Below are positions 48,447 through 58,827 of a stretch of DNA of 64,000 bases, piece after piece (the first letter of the stretch is position 1; each line of letters starts with the position of its first letter). The position numbers were made by a program, and so were the translations under genes. The DNA comes from Mytilus edulis. Its lineage: Eukaryota > Mollusca > Bivalvia > Mytilida > Mytilidae. The stretch covers positions 65,293,006-65,357,005 of the forward strand of contig NC_092355.1 of NCBI RefSeq assembly GCF_963676685.1, given 5' to 3'. The notes below the pieces were generated by a model, which made no database searches, was not told the origin of the DNA, and saw only the letters and a list, made by a program, of their open reading frames with translations.

Positions 48447-49050
48447 ATTCAAATGTAAAATGTTCAAACTCTATAGGGGAAGATAATGTGAAATGTTCAA
48501 ACTCTATAAGGGGAGATAATGAAAAATGTTCAAACTCTATAAGCACGGTAAGGGGAGATAATGTAAAATGTTCAAACTCTATAGGGGGAGATAATGTAAA
48601 ATATTCAAACTCTGTAAGGGGAGATAATGTTAAATGTTCAAACTCTATAAGGGGAGATAAGGTAAAATGTTTAATATAAGGGGAGATAATGTAAAATATT
48701 TAAACTCTATAAGGGGAGATAATGTAAAATATTCAAACTCTATAAGGGGAGATAATGTAAAATATTTAAACTCTTTAAGGGGAGATAATGTAAAATATTC
48801 AAACTCTATACGGGGAGATAAGGTTAAATGTTCAAACTCTATAAGGGGAGATAATGTAAAATGTTCAAACTCTATAAGGGGAGATAATGTAAAATATTCA
48901 AACTCTATAAGGGGAGATAATGTAAAATAAACTCTATCAGGGGAGATAATGTAAAATGTCCAAACTTTAAAAAGAGAGATAAAATAAAATGTTCAAACTA
49001 TAAGGGGAGATAATGTAAAATATTCAAACTCTATAAGGGGAGATAATCAA
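48447..49050. repeat. 33-bp minisatellite, about 18 copies
   Basis: Unit 'aactctataaggggagataa' plus 'tgtaaaatattca', 33 bp, so it translates into an 11-residue repeat (SNSIRGDNVKC). The two ORFs at 48443-48679 and 48667-48930 are this array in shifted frames and have no start context, signal or unique sequence. I regard them as non-coding. Confidence 0.88.
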
Positions 49051-49370
49051 CATATAGTTTTTACATTCAAAATACCACCAATGTTTTTATAGTAAACAAG
49101 ACACAACGAATGTGATAACATCATTACAATGTTATTTGTCTTCAAATATAAGCATTGAACTTGTGCTATAAAAAAATAAAGTGAGATAAATATCAATGAG
49201 CAACCCAACAAAGCAAGAATTGAGATGTGCACAGGTCAATATATAGTCAACGATTAAAAAATAACCTCATATGATAAGGTCTTCATTTTGATGAAGCGGG
49301 CCATTAAATATAGGATTTATTCATTTTAACTTAAAGGAAATAATTGCACATTATACCTTTTTATCGCACC
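49051..49370. other. Intergenic, no gene seen
   Basis: Nothing supported. Confidence 0.4.
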
Positions 49371-49570
49371 ACAGGTAAATTATGACGTTGTGATTGGTTT
49401 AACGCCGTCACATGGTGACCCCCTATGGATCTGTATGGGGTTAATAAATTTCATATGGGTTCATGACGTCTGTCTATTTTTAATGGTGACCTCATCTATT
49501 GATGTTGTTGTATTTCATTGTTTATTTTTATACAAAACGCAGCAGGAAAAGTCCCATGTGCGATAAACTT

Positions 49571-49677
49571 GTTATATCGTATATATGGTTCACTACTTAC
49601 CCCCTTCCGCCTCAGCCCCTATGGATTTTACTAACCCTCTATGGATCCGTAGGGGGTCAATAGCGAACCATATAACT
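49571..49677. mobile_element. Hairpin MITE related to 15161-15298
   Basis: 'tatatggttcactacttaccc' region (from 49582) is answered by 'gggtcaatagcgaaccatata' region (to 49674), split here to keep each short. Inside are 'cccctatggattttactaac' and 'ctatggatcc'. The phrases correspond to those in the 15161 hairpin. Similar words upstream at 49420-49460 suggest a second, decayed copy. Confidence 0.6.
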
Positions 49678-49989
49678 TATAACTGTAAGTTTATTTTATT
49701 GAAACAGGGAGATAACACACACACATTGATATGTTTATAAGAAACATTCATAACAAGTACGAATGAAGTATTTTTTAGTCATACTTCAATTTTACATATA
49801 TATTGGGCTTAAACAAGTAAATATGATTTATAGTTATTTTTCACAGATGCTTTAGATGACGACAGAACGTTACTTATAAATTAGGCTGACCTCAGAAGTA
49901 CATTCATCAGTATTTATTTATTAGTATGTATTGTGTAATATATGTTTTTTTAAGAGAACAAAACAAATCAATCCATGAAGACTGTCTCG

Positions 49990-50066
49990 ATGATCTTCAC
50001 GGTGTTGTGGTATTGTGTTCACCTTTAGTGTGGGAGGTGGTGGGTTTGAACCCTGGACAGTTCAAC
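49990..50066 (+). repeat. tRNA-like segment, possible SINE head
   Basis: 'gttgtggtattgtgttcacc' and 'ggtgggtttgaaccctgg' resemble tRNA-derived A-box and B-box regions (GGGTTTGAACCC fits the T-arm). No full cloverleaf could be folded by eye, so I do not call a tRNA gene. Confidence 0.4.
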
Positions 50067-50139
50067 CAAAAACTTGAAAATTAATATTTGCTGCTTCTCC
50101 AAAATGAGGTAAATCAATACAGAGTCAGAGTAAGTAGTT

Positions 50140-50345
50140 TTCACATATGCCATACAGCCACTTCCTGTTTTTACATCTGCCTTACAGCCACTTCCTTTTT
50201 TTCACATCTGCCATACAGTCACTTCCTGTTTTCACATCTGCCATACAGCCACTTCCTGTTTTCACATCTGCCATACAGCCACTTCCTGTTTTCACATCTG
50301 CCATACAGCCACTTCCTGTTTTCACATCTGTAATACATCCACTTC
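50140..50345. repeat. 30-bp minisatellite, about 7 copies
   Basis: Unit 'cacatctgccatacagccac' plus 'ttcctgtttt', 30 bp. Being a multiple of three it is open in several frames on both strands, which explains the ORFs at 50088-50523. Confidence 0.88.
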
Positions 50346-50404
50346 CTATTGGTTGATAGTTTGAAATTATGCAACACTTATTGTACAATGAAAATTTCTT
50401 TTTC

Positions 50405-50835
50405 TTGGCTTCTATCCCCAAGGGTGAAATATGGTCACTTGGTCTTCTCCCGACCGGCAGTAAAACGCTTGCTGAAGTGGGGCGTCCGTTTGGCTGTGCG
50501 GGATGTATCAAGTTCACAGTCACATCCGGTCATAAGGGGGACGTTAAATCCGATGCCTCATGTAAAGAGAGTGCCACGATCTTTGCATGTTAAGAACCCT
50601 TGCAACAACTCTTTGAGGGGTCCGTAGGTGGCCTGTTGCAAGGCAAAATTTCTGTCCCTATCCAATATACCCTCATTTTCCAGTGGCAGTCCAAATTTCC
50701 CCGACCATCATCCTAGATGGCCTCTATTACAACAACCTAACTATTGTATTTATTGTGAACTTGTTCTCGTCCTGAATATGCATGAAATATTTGCCACTGG
50801 ACGTTAAGCAACCAACAATCAATCAATCAATCTTG
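50405..50835 (+). mobile_element. SINE-like repeat (+)
   Basis: 'ggggcgtccgtttggctgtg', 'cacatccggtcataaggg', then 'gccactggacgttaagcaac' and a simple 'caat' tail (caatcaatcaatca). A reverse copy is at 35948-36215. The simple-sequence tail is what a retroposed element would have. Confidence 0.75.
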
Positions 50836-50917
50836 GCTTCTATGGAAGGGAATGATTTTATATTTGATGAACAGCTTGAAAATGTTGATTTGTAGAATGT
50901 TAGCAATTTTTATGCCC

Positions 50918-51182
50918 CTTTTTAATGGGCATTATGTTTTTTGATCTGTGGGTCCGTCTGTTCGTCTGATCTTCCGTCCGTTGGTCCGTCTGTCCTGCTT
51001 CAAGTTTAAGTTTTTGATAAACTTGAAGTCCAATCAACTTGAAACTTAGTACACGTGTTCCTTATGATATGATCTTTCTAATTTTAATGTCAAATTAGAG
51101 ATTACTCCCAGTTGACGGTCCACTGAACATAGAACATTATAATGCGGAATGGGCATTCGTGTACTTAGGACACATTCTTGTT
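50918..51182 (+). repeat. Dispersed repeat family F ('atgcccc' element)
   Basis: Starts 'tatgccccttttta' with 'gggcattatgttttt', has a 'gtccgtctgttcg' stretch and 'tcaacttgaaacttagtaca', and ends 'tacttaggacacattcttg'. It matches 56608-57046. Confidence 0.75.
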
Positions 51183-51259
51183 GTTTATGCTGTGCAACTT
51201 CTTTCTGTTACCCAATAGTTTGAAATTATTCAAATTCATTGTATAAAGAAAATGTTCAT

Positions 51260-51655
51260 GAAAGTTCATGTGATGATTAACAATGATACACGTATCCCTA
51301 GACTAAAGAATAATGATATCAACAATTACAATTTGTCCAACAGCCTTCAACAATGAGCAAAACCCATACCATATAATCATCTATAAAAAGCCTTGGTATG
51401 ATAAAATGTGAAACATTTCAAAAGAAAAAACGAACAGCTTCTACAACAATAAAGGAAACACAAATATGGTACACAGCTTCTAACTACAGCCACTACGTTA
51501 TAGGTCCTGGCTGTGGACAGGCACATACAGAATAAAAAAAAATGATTGAATTTAATGTGACTGGTCTAGTTGATTATTGATGATGTTTTAAGAAACTGTT
51601 ACTTGATATTTTTTATGTGTTTCTTAAATGCCGACCTTTTTATAAAACCCAAATC
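51260..51655 (-). repeat. Family A element copy with one terminal unit
   Basis: The reverse complement contains 'tgtgcctgtccacagccagg', 'ggtatgggttttgctcattg' and one 3' unit (51268-51342). The same segment recurs at 54188-54505, so the region is duplicated. Confidence 0.75.
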
Positions 51656-54187
51656 TTGAAACTATCTCAAAATAAGGAGTTGTGGTATGATTAACAATGA
51701 AGCTATTAATCCTAGACCATAGGAAAAAGATATAAACAATTACAGGTCGTTCAACAGCCTTCCACAATAACCAAAACTCAAACCATATAATAATTAGGAG
51801 ATGTGGTATGATTAACTGATTAACAATGAAGCAATTAATCCTAGACCATAGGACAAAGAAATAAACAATTACAGATCGTTCAATAGCCTTCCACAATGAG
51901 CAAAACTCATACCATATAATAATTAGGAGATGTGGTATGATTAACAATGATACAATTATTCCTAGACCATAGGACAAAGATATAAACAATTACAGGTCGT
52001 CTAATAGCCTTCAACAATGAGCAAAACCCATACCATATAATAATTAGGAGATGAAGTATGATTAACAATTATACAATTATTCCTAGACCATAAAACAAAG
52101 ATATAAACAATTACAGGTCGTCCAACAGCCTTCAACAATGAGCAAAACCCATACCATATAATAATTAGAAGATGTGGTATGATTAACAATGATACAATTA
52201 TTCCTAGACCAAAAGACAAAGATATAAACAATGACAAGTTGTCCTACAGCCTTCAACAATGATCAAAATCCATACCATATAATAATTAGAAGATGTGGTA
52301 TGATTAACAATGATACAATTATTCCTAGACCTTAGGACAAAGATATAAACAATTACAGGTCGTTCAACAGCCTTCCACAATGAGCAAAACTCATACCATA
52401 TAATAATAAGGAGTTGTGGTATGATTAACAATGATACAATTATTCCTAGACCATAGGACAAAGATATAAACAATTACAGGTCGTTCAACAGCCTTCAACA
52501 ATGATCAAAATCCATACCATTTAATAATTAGGAGTTGTGGCATGATTAACAATGATACAATTATTCCTAGACCATAGGACAAAGATATAAACAATTACAG
52601 GTCGTCTAACAGCCTTCCACAATGAGCAAAACGCTTACAATATAATAATTAGGAGATGTGGTATGATTAACAATGAATCAATTAGTCCTAGACCATAGGA
52701 CAAAGAAATAAACAACTACAGGTCGTTCAACAGCCTTCCATAATGAGCAAAACTCATACCATATAATAATTAGGAGATGTGGTATGATTAACAATGATAC
52801 AATTATTCCTAGACCTGAGGACAAAGATATCAACAATTACAGGTCATCTAATAGCCTTCAACCATGAGCAAAACCCATACCATATAATAATTAGAAGATG
52901 TGGTATGATTAACAATGATACAATTATTCCTAGACCATAGTACAAAGAAATAAACAATTACAGGTCGTTCAACAGCCTTCAACAATGTGCAAAACCCATA
53001 CCATATAATAATTAGGAGATGTGGTATGATTAACAATGATACAATTATTCCTAGACCATACGACAAAGATATAAACAATTACAGGTTGTCTAATAGCCTT
53101 CAACAATGAGCAAAACCCATACCATATAATAATTAGAAGATGTGGTATGATTAATAATGATACAATTATTCCTAGACCATAAGACAAAGATATAAACAAT
53201 TACAGGTCGTCTAATAGTCTTCAACAATGAGCAAAACCCATACCATATAATAATTAGAAGATGTGGTATGATTAACAATGATACAATTATTCTTAGACCA
53301 TAGGACAAAGATATAAACAATTACAGGTCGTTCAACAGCCTTCAACAATGTGCAAAACCCATACCATATAATAATTAGGAGATGTGGTATGATTAACAAT
53401 GATACAATTATTCCTAGACCATAGGACAAAGATATAAACAATTACAGGTCGTTCAACAGCCTTCAACAATGATCAAAATCCATACCATATAATAATTAGG
53501 AGTTGTGGTATGATTAACAATGAAGCAATTATTCCTAGACCATAGGACAAAGATATAAACAATTACAGGTCGTCTTATAGCCTTCAACAATGAGCAAAAC
53601 CCTTACAATATAATAATTAGGAGATGTGGTATGATTAACAATGAATCAATTAGTCCTAGACCATAGGACAAAGAAATAAACAATTACAGGTCGTTCAACA
53701 GCCTTCCATAATGAGCAAAACTCATACCATATAATAATTAGGAGATGTGGTATGATAAACAATGATACAATTATTCCTAGACCATAGGACAAAGATATAA
53801 ACAATTACAGGTCGTCTAATAGCCTTCAACCATGAGCAAAACCCATACCATATAATAATTAGAAGGTGTGGTATGATTAACAATGATACAATTATTCCTA
53901 GACCATAGGACAAAGATATAAACAATTACAGGTCGTTCAACAGCCATCAACAATGAGCAAAACCCATACCATATAATAATTAGGAGATGTGCTATGATTA
54001 ACAATGATACAATTATTCCTAGACCAAAGGACAAAGATATAAACAATTACAGGTCGTTCAACAGCCTTCAACAATGTGCAAAACCCTAACCATATAATAA
54101 TTAGGAGATGTGGTATGATTAACAATGAAGCAATTATTCCTAGACCATAGGACAAAGATATAAACAATTACAGGTCGTCTAATAGCC
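51656..54187 (-). repeat. 121-bp minisatellite, about 21 copies
   Basis: Unit of 121 bp ('ggagatgtggtatgattaac', 'attattcctagaccatagga', 'gccttcaacaatgagcaaaa'). Each unit is the last ~120 bp of family A in reverse. ORFs starting MFISLSYGLG on the minus strand repeat every 121 bp and end by frameshift against the next unit. They are artefacts. Confidence 0.92.
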
Positions 54188-54505
54188 TTCAACAATGAGC
54201 AAAACCCATACCATATAATCATCTATAAAAGCCTTGGTATGATAAAATGTGAAACATTCAAAACAAAAACGAACAACCTACTACAACAATGAAGGAAAAA
54301 CAAATATGGTACACAGCTTCTAACTACAGCCACTACGTCATAGGTCCTGGCTGTGGACAGGCACATACAGAATAAAAAAAAAATGATTGAATTTAATGTG
54401 ACTGGTCTAGTTGATTATTGATAATGTTTTGAGAAGCTGCAATATGATATTTAATATTGTTCTTTATGTGTGTCTTAATGCTGGTAAATAAAACTTTTGA
54501 AATTT
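54188..54505 (-). repeat. Second copy of the family A 5' segment
   Basis: Nearly the same as 51343-51655, including 'ctacagccactacgt' and 'gtgactggtctagttgatta'. It closes the array on the right. Confidence 0.8.
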
Positions 54506-54509
54506 TTAG

Positions 54510-54592
54510 ATCTGCAAAAGTGCAGTAGATGTTCTGGTGTTCGATGGAAAAAGTCACACCCTGCTTGTAGAATACATTTGTACCTCATTTAG
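54510..54592 (+). CDS. Possible isolated exon, unknown protein
   Basis: A pyrimidine tract and AG precede an 83-nt stretch with a GTATGT donor. The first frame is open (ICKSAVDVLVFDGKSHTL), and frame 3 reads CSRCSGVRWKK before a stop. It could belong to the ankyrin gene 4 kb downstream or be chance. No domain is recognised. Confidence 0.25.
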
Positions 54593-54914
54593 GTATGTGA
54601 TTAGATTTTTAAGGTTTTGAGTTCAGTTCATTAACTTTAAATAGTGCAGAAAAGTTGAAATAAATGACTGTTTCAATGCTATAATATATTATTTGAATGA
54701 AATAAAAAGATAAAAATATTAAGTCAGTATTTTACCACTCATAGTGATCATGTTTCAATTGGCAATAACACAAATACCTCAATTAAAACTCAACAGTACA
54801 ATGTATATATTGACTATAATTATTCTTTTCTATTTTTAGGCTATAATGGAAAGTTGGAATGATGTAAGATTTACTTAATAGTCTCCTTGTCATTTATAGT
54901 TTTGTTCCCCATTA

Positions 54915-55134
54915 GGCCAAATAAAAATATATGTGTGGTTCCAGTAACCCTACTGTCCCTACTTTTTGGGCTTACAAAATAGCCTACCCTAAAGATTTTA
55001 TTGTCATTTTTCATTAAGCACTGTTAAAGTCAGAATGTTGCTCCCATAGACTCAATGTAAAAAAAAATCCCTGCCTACCGACCCTAACTTATTTTCAGAT
55101 GTAACTGGAACCACACATACTTTTTTATTTGGCC
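54915..55134. mobile_element. PIF/Harbinger-type MITE, 220 bp
   Basis: TTA at 54912-54914 and 55135-55137 flank 34-bp inverted ends that start GGCCAAATAAAAA and continue 'tatgtgtggttccagt.ac'. TSD, end bases and an internal 'cctaccgaccct' echo the larger element at 45188-46797. Confidence 0.85.
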
Positions 55135-56065
55135 TTAGTGTACAATTAGATACAAGTATGTGATTACTTGAGATAAAACTAGTAGAATTCTAAGTGAACT
55201 ACCAAACTACTTATTCCAAAAAAAAAATACAAATTCAATACTGGGACAAAGCAAGGTGAACTCAAAAACATCTCTACTCATTACACTGGTGACACAAACA
55301 GCATTTGAATCAGTATTCAGTAACTGAACAAAACAAACAAAAATGCAGTTTAAGAAATTTAGCAAATATTTTTCAAGTATGAATGTACATGATGTAGGAG
55401 GGGATGGACAGCTTTTGAGGATGGACAGCTTTTGAGGGAGGTGGGAAAGAGGGGGAAGATTTTTAAAGTGGGAGATAGTGTATTATTTATGTAGTACCTT
55501 CAGAATCCTTGTTTATTTGTAACTCTAAGTAGGTCTATAGAGTTATTTGAAAAAAATATTGGGACAATTTTTCTACATAAAAAAAATAAAATACATAAGT
55601 TATCTCCCCTTGCCATTGTTAAGTTCATGTGAGTTGAATACGACCAATCTATTTTATGGTATAAAGAGCTGACTGATGCAACACACTTTTGTCTTGTTAG
55701 GTTACATTCTCATTGCTTTATTATATCCCACATCTACATTTATTCAGTCTACATACATTTATATATGTATCTCTTTAAGTACGTTAATAGAGAGATTTCT
55801 ACTAGCTGATATGAAAAAGGATGAGAAAGTAACTAGGGGCAAAGTGAATGAAACACAACTACATGTCTTTAAAAGGCAATTAAAGGACTTATTGAATGAA
55901 AAACACAACTACATGTCTTAAAAAGGACAAAAGTAGTGGCAACTAAAGGACTAAGTGTATTACATATCTTTAAAAGGACAAAGGTCAAAGTCCAGAAAAT
56001 ACTACAAGAAAGAAAAATCAAGGATATGCTAAATCTAGCCCATGATTCTAAAAAAAAAATTTTTT
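55135..56065. other. Intergenic; short duplicated words
   Basis: 'aaaaacacaactacatgtctt.aaaaagg' style phrases repeat near 55851, 55900 and 55960, and 'gatggacagcttttgagg' is doubled at 55403. The ORFs at 55676-56169 are lysine-rich and lack domains. Confidence 0.4.
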
Positions 56066-56069
56066 TGAA

Positions 56070-57480
56070 GGTTAACAATTTTTGTCGAGCCTGTTACTTA
56101 AGTCGCAGAAAGCTCGACATAGGGATAGTGATCCGACGTCGGATAACATCTAAAAAGCTTCATATTTAGAAGGTTGAAGACCTGGATGTTTCATACTTTG
56201 TATATAAATGCCTCATGTTATGAAGTTTCCGTCAGTGACATGTCCAATGTCCTTGACCTCATTTCCATGGTTCAGTGACTACTTGAAAAAAAATATTTTT
56301 TGTAATGTTAAATTCTCTCTTATTATAAGTAATAGGATTACTATATTTGGTATGTGTGTACCTTGCAAGGTCTTCATGCCTGTTAGACAGTTTTTACTTG
56401 ACCTCGACCTCATTTCATGAATCAGTGAACAAGGTTAAGTTTTGGTGATCAGGTCCATATCTCAGATACTATAAGCAATAGATCTAGTATATTCAGTGAT
56501 GGAAGAACTGTAAAGTGTATATGTCCAAATGACAGGTGTCATCTGACCTGGAACTCATTTTGATGGTTCAGTGGTTACAGTAAGGTTTTTGTGTTTTGGT
56601 CTGTTTTTATGCCCCACCTATGATAGTAGAGGGGCATTATGTTTTCTGGTATGTGCCTCCGTTTGTCCGTCCGGTTAAAGTGTTTGGTCGAGATAGTTTT
56701 TGATGAAGCTGAAGTCCAATCAACTTGAAACTTAATACACATGTTTCCCATGATATGATCTTTCTAATTTTAATGCCAAATTATAGTTTTGACCCTGATT
56801 TCATGGTCCACTGAACATAGAAAATGATAGTGCAAAGTTCAGGTTAAAGTTTTTGGTCAAGGTAGTTTTTGATGAAGTTAAAGTTACATCAACTTGAAAC
56901 TTAGTACACATGTTCCCTATGATATGATCTTTCTATTTTTAATTCTCAATTAAAGTTTTGACCCCAATTTCACGGTCCACTGAACATAGAAAATGATAGT
57001 GGGAGTGGGGCATCCGCGTACTATGGACACACTCTTGTTCTTATTCTGTATGCACTAGTATCATATTTGGTGTATGGAATGATTGTAAGGTGTACATGTC
57101 TAGCTGGCAGGTGTCATCTAACCCTGACCTCATTTTCATGGTTCACTGGTCAAAGTTCAGTTTTTGAGTTTTGGTCTTTTTATTTAATACTTTATGCAAT
57201 ATGTCAACTTTATTTGTTGTATGGAAATATTTTATGGTGTATATGTCAATCGCACAGGTTTTATTTGACCTTGACCTCATTTTCACGGTTCATTGCTCAG
57301 TGTTAAGTTTTTGTGTTTTGGTCTGATTTTCTTAAACTATAACCAATAGGTCAACTATATCTATTGTTTGGAAGAATTGTTAGCTGTACATGCCTTGACC
57401 TCATTTTCATGGTTCATTGGTCAATGTTTAGTTTTCTTGGTTAATGTTAAGTTTATGTGACAGTTATGATAAAACTTTTT
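56070..57480 (+). repeat. Dispersed tandem-core repeat with a nested element
   Basis: Starts near 'tttgtcgagcctgttactt' and 'gctcgacatagggatagtga', followed by ~150-bp units with 'gacctcattttcatggttca' and 'ttttggtct'. The run is broken at 56608-57046 by a family F element and then continues with the same units. Confidence 0.65.
56608..57046 (+). repeat. Dispersed repeat family F, nested copy
   Basis: 'tatgccccacctatgatag' to 'tggacacactcttgttctt', with two ~150-bp internal units ('tcaacttgaaactta.taca', 'ccactgaacatagaaaatga'). It lies inside the units of the surrounding repeat. Confidence 0.75.
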
Positions 57481-58335
57481 ATTAGGGTCCCGCCAAAGGC
57501 ATTCCCCTATAGTGATCAGTCTGTCCGTCCGTCCGTCCGTCCGTCTGTCCGTCCGTCTGTCCGTCCGTCCGTCCGTCTGTCCGTCCGTCCATCTGTCCGT
57601 CCGTCCATAACACTTTGTGTCCGCTCCATATCTAGAGAACCATTATGATTTCATACTTTATACTTTACATGTTTATTATCCACCACCAGAGGGCATGTCA
57701 TGATGTATGTACAACTTCCTAGGTCAAAGGTCAAGGTCAAAAACTTTGGTTTCAGTTGACAACCCTGTGTCCTGTGGTGAAGATCGTGTCCGCTCTATAT
57801 CTTGAGAACCGTTATGATTTCAAAGTTTATACTTGACATGTATATGAACCAACACCAGAGGGTGTGTCATAATTTATGAACGACTGCCTAGGGCATAGTT
57901 CAAGGTCAAAAACTTTGGTTTCAGTTGACAACCCCATGTCCTATGGTAAAGATTGTGTCCGCTCTATATCTTGAGAACCGTTATCATTTCAAAGTTTATA
58001 CTTGACATATACTAGTATATAAACCGACACCAAAGGGTGTGTCATAATTTATGTGCAACTTCCTAGGTCAAAGGTCAAGGTCAAAAACTTTGGTTTCAGT
58101 TGACAACCCCATGTCCTATGGTAAAGATCGTGTCCGCTCTATATCTTGAGAACCTTTATCATTTCAAAGTTTATACTTGACATGTTTATAAACCAACACC
58201 AAAGGGTGTGTCATAATTTATTTACAACTTCATAGGTCAAAGGTCAAGGTCAAAAACTTTGATTTCAGTTGACAAACCCATGTCCTATGGTAAAGATACA
58301 ATTTTTTAATGCACATTATTCACAGCGGGGCCCAC
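57481..58335 (+). repeat. Dispersed tandem-core repeat with GGGTCCCGC end
   Basis: Begins 'tagggtcccgccaaaggca' and a (GTCC)n stretch at 57520-57605, then four units of 169-175 bp starting 'gtgtccgctc' at 57617, 57786, 57955 and 58130. It ends near 'cagcggggcccac', an imperfect inverted match of the start. The ORF at 57457-57648 is the simple repeat. Confidence 0.75.
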
Positions 58336-58630
58336 AGAGATGGCTCCCATCTCAATGATATCTAGTTTAGAACTATCAACATAATATCAATGATTAGTAA
58401 AGAAGGCGAGACATTTCATCGTGTGCACTCTTAGTGTTTTTCTTGATAATATAAAATGCATAAATCCCAACAATTATATGCTATTAAAAGAATTCCTCTC
58501 TGTCTGTTATTTGAAGGAAGGATACTACTGATTTATGTAGTCATTGCTAAACAGAAGAAAACATAATTATTACCTAATTTAACAGTAAGGACATTCATTT
58601 CAATATATTTTTATTACGGTTTACTTACAG

Positions 58631-58714
58631 AAAATTACTACAGCTGCTGGAAATAGAGATATAGAAGCCTTAAAATTATGTCTACAGAATGGTGCAGACA
58701 TTGATTATCAAGAT
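58631..58714 (+). pseudogene. Dead duplicate of ankyrin exon
   Basis: After TTACTTACAG the sequence encodes KITTAAGNRDIEALKLC and continues to ADIDYQD, matching the exon 113 bp further on. The donor position reads GAT-TAAATG instead of GAT-GTAAGT, so it would run into a stop. It looks like a tandem duplication in which one copy lost its donor. Confidence 0.75.
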
Positions 58715-58743
58715 TAAATGTAATTTCTATGTTTTACTTACAG

Positions 58744-58827
58744 AAACTTACTACAGCTGCTATAGATGGAGATATTGAAGCCTTAAAATTATGTCTGCAG
58801 AATGGTGCAGACATCGATTATCGAGAT
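58744..58827 (+). CDS. Ankyrin exon a
   Basis: KLTTAAIDGDIEALKLCL to ADIDYRD, 28 codons. It lacks the usual G-x-TAL opening, typical of a capping first repeat. Flanked by TTACTTACAG and GTAAGT. Confidence 0.8.

Noticed and set aside
48443-48930. 11-residue repeat protein (SNSIRGDNVKC)
   Set aside because: Explained by the 33-bp minisatellite. The unit carries non-multiple-of-three indels and the frame shifts between two ORFs.
50030-50066. tRNA gene
   Set aside because: A T-arm-like palindrome is present but no complete acceptor and anticodon arms could be paired.
51624-54167. Family of minus-strand ORFs starting MFISLSYGLG, hydrophobic
   Set aside because: They recur every 121 bp with the tandem unit and derive from a dispersed repeat. 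No independent coding evidence.
57457-57648. Ser/Arg/Pro-rich ORF (RPSVRPSVRPS)
   Set aside because: A (GTCC)n simple-sequence translation inside a dispersed repeat.
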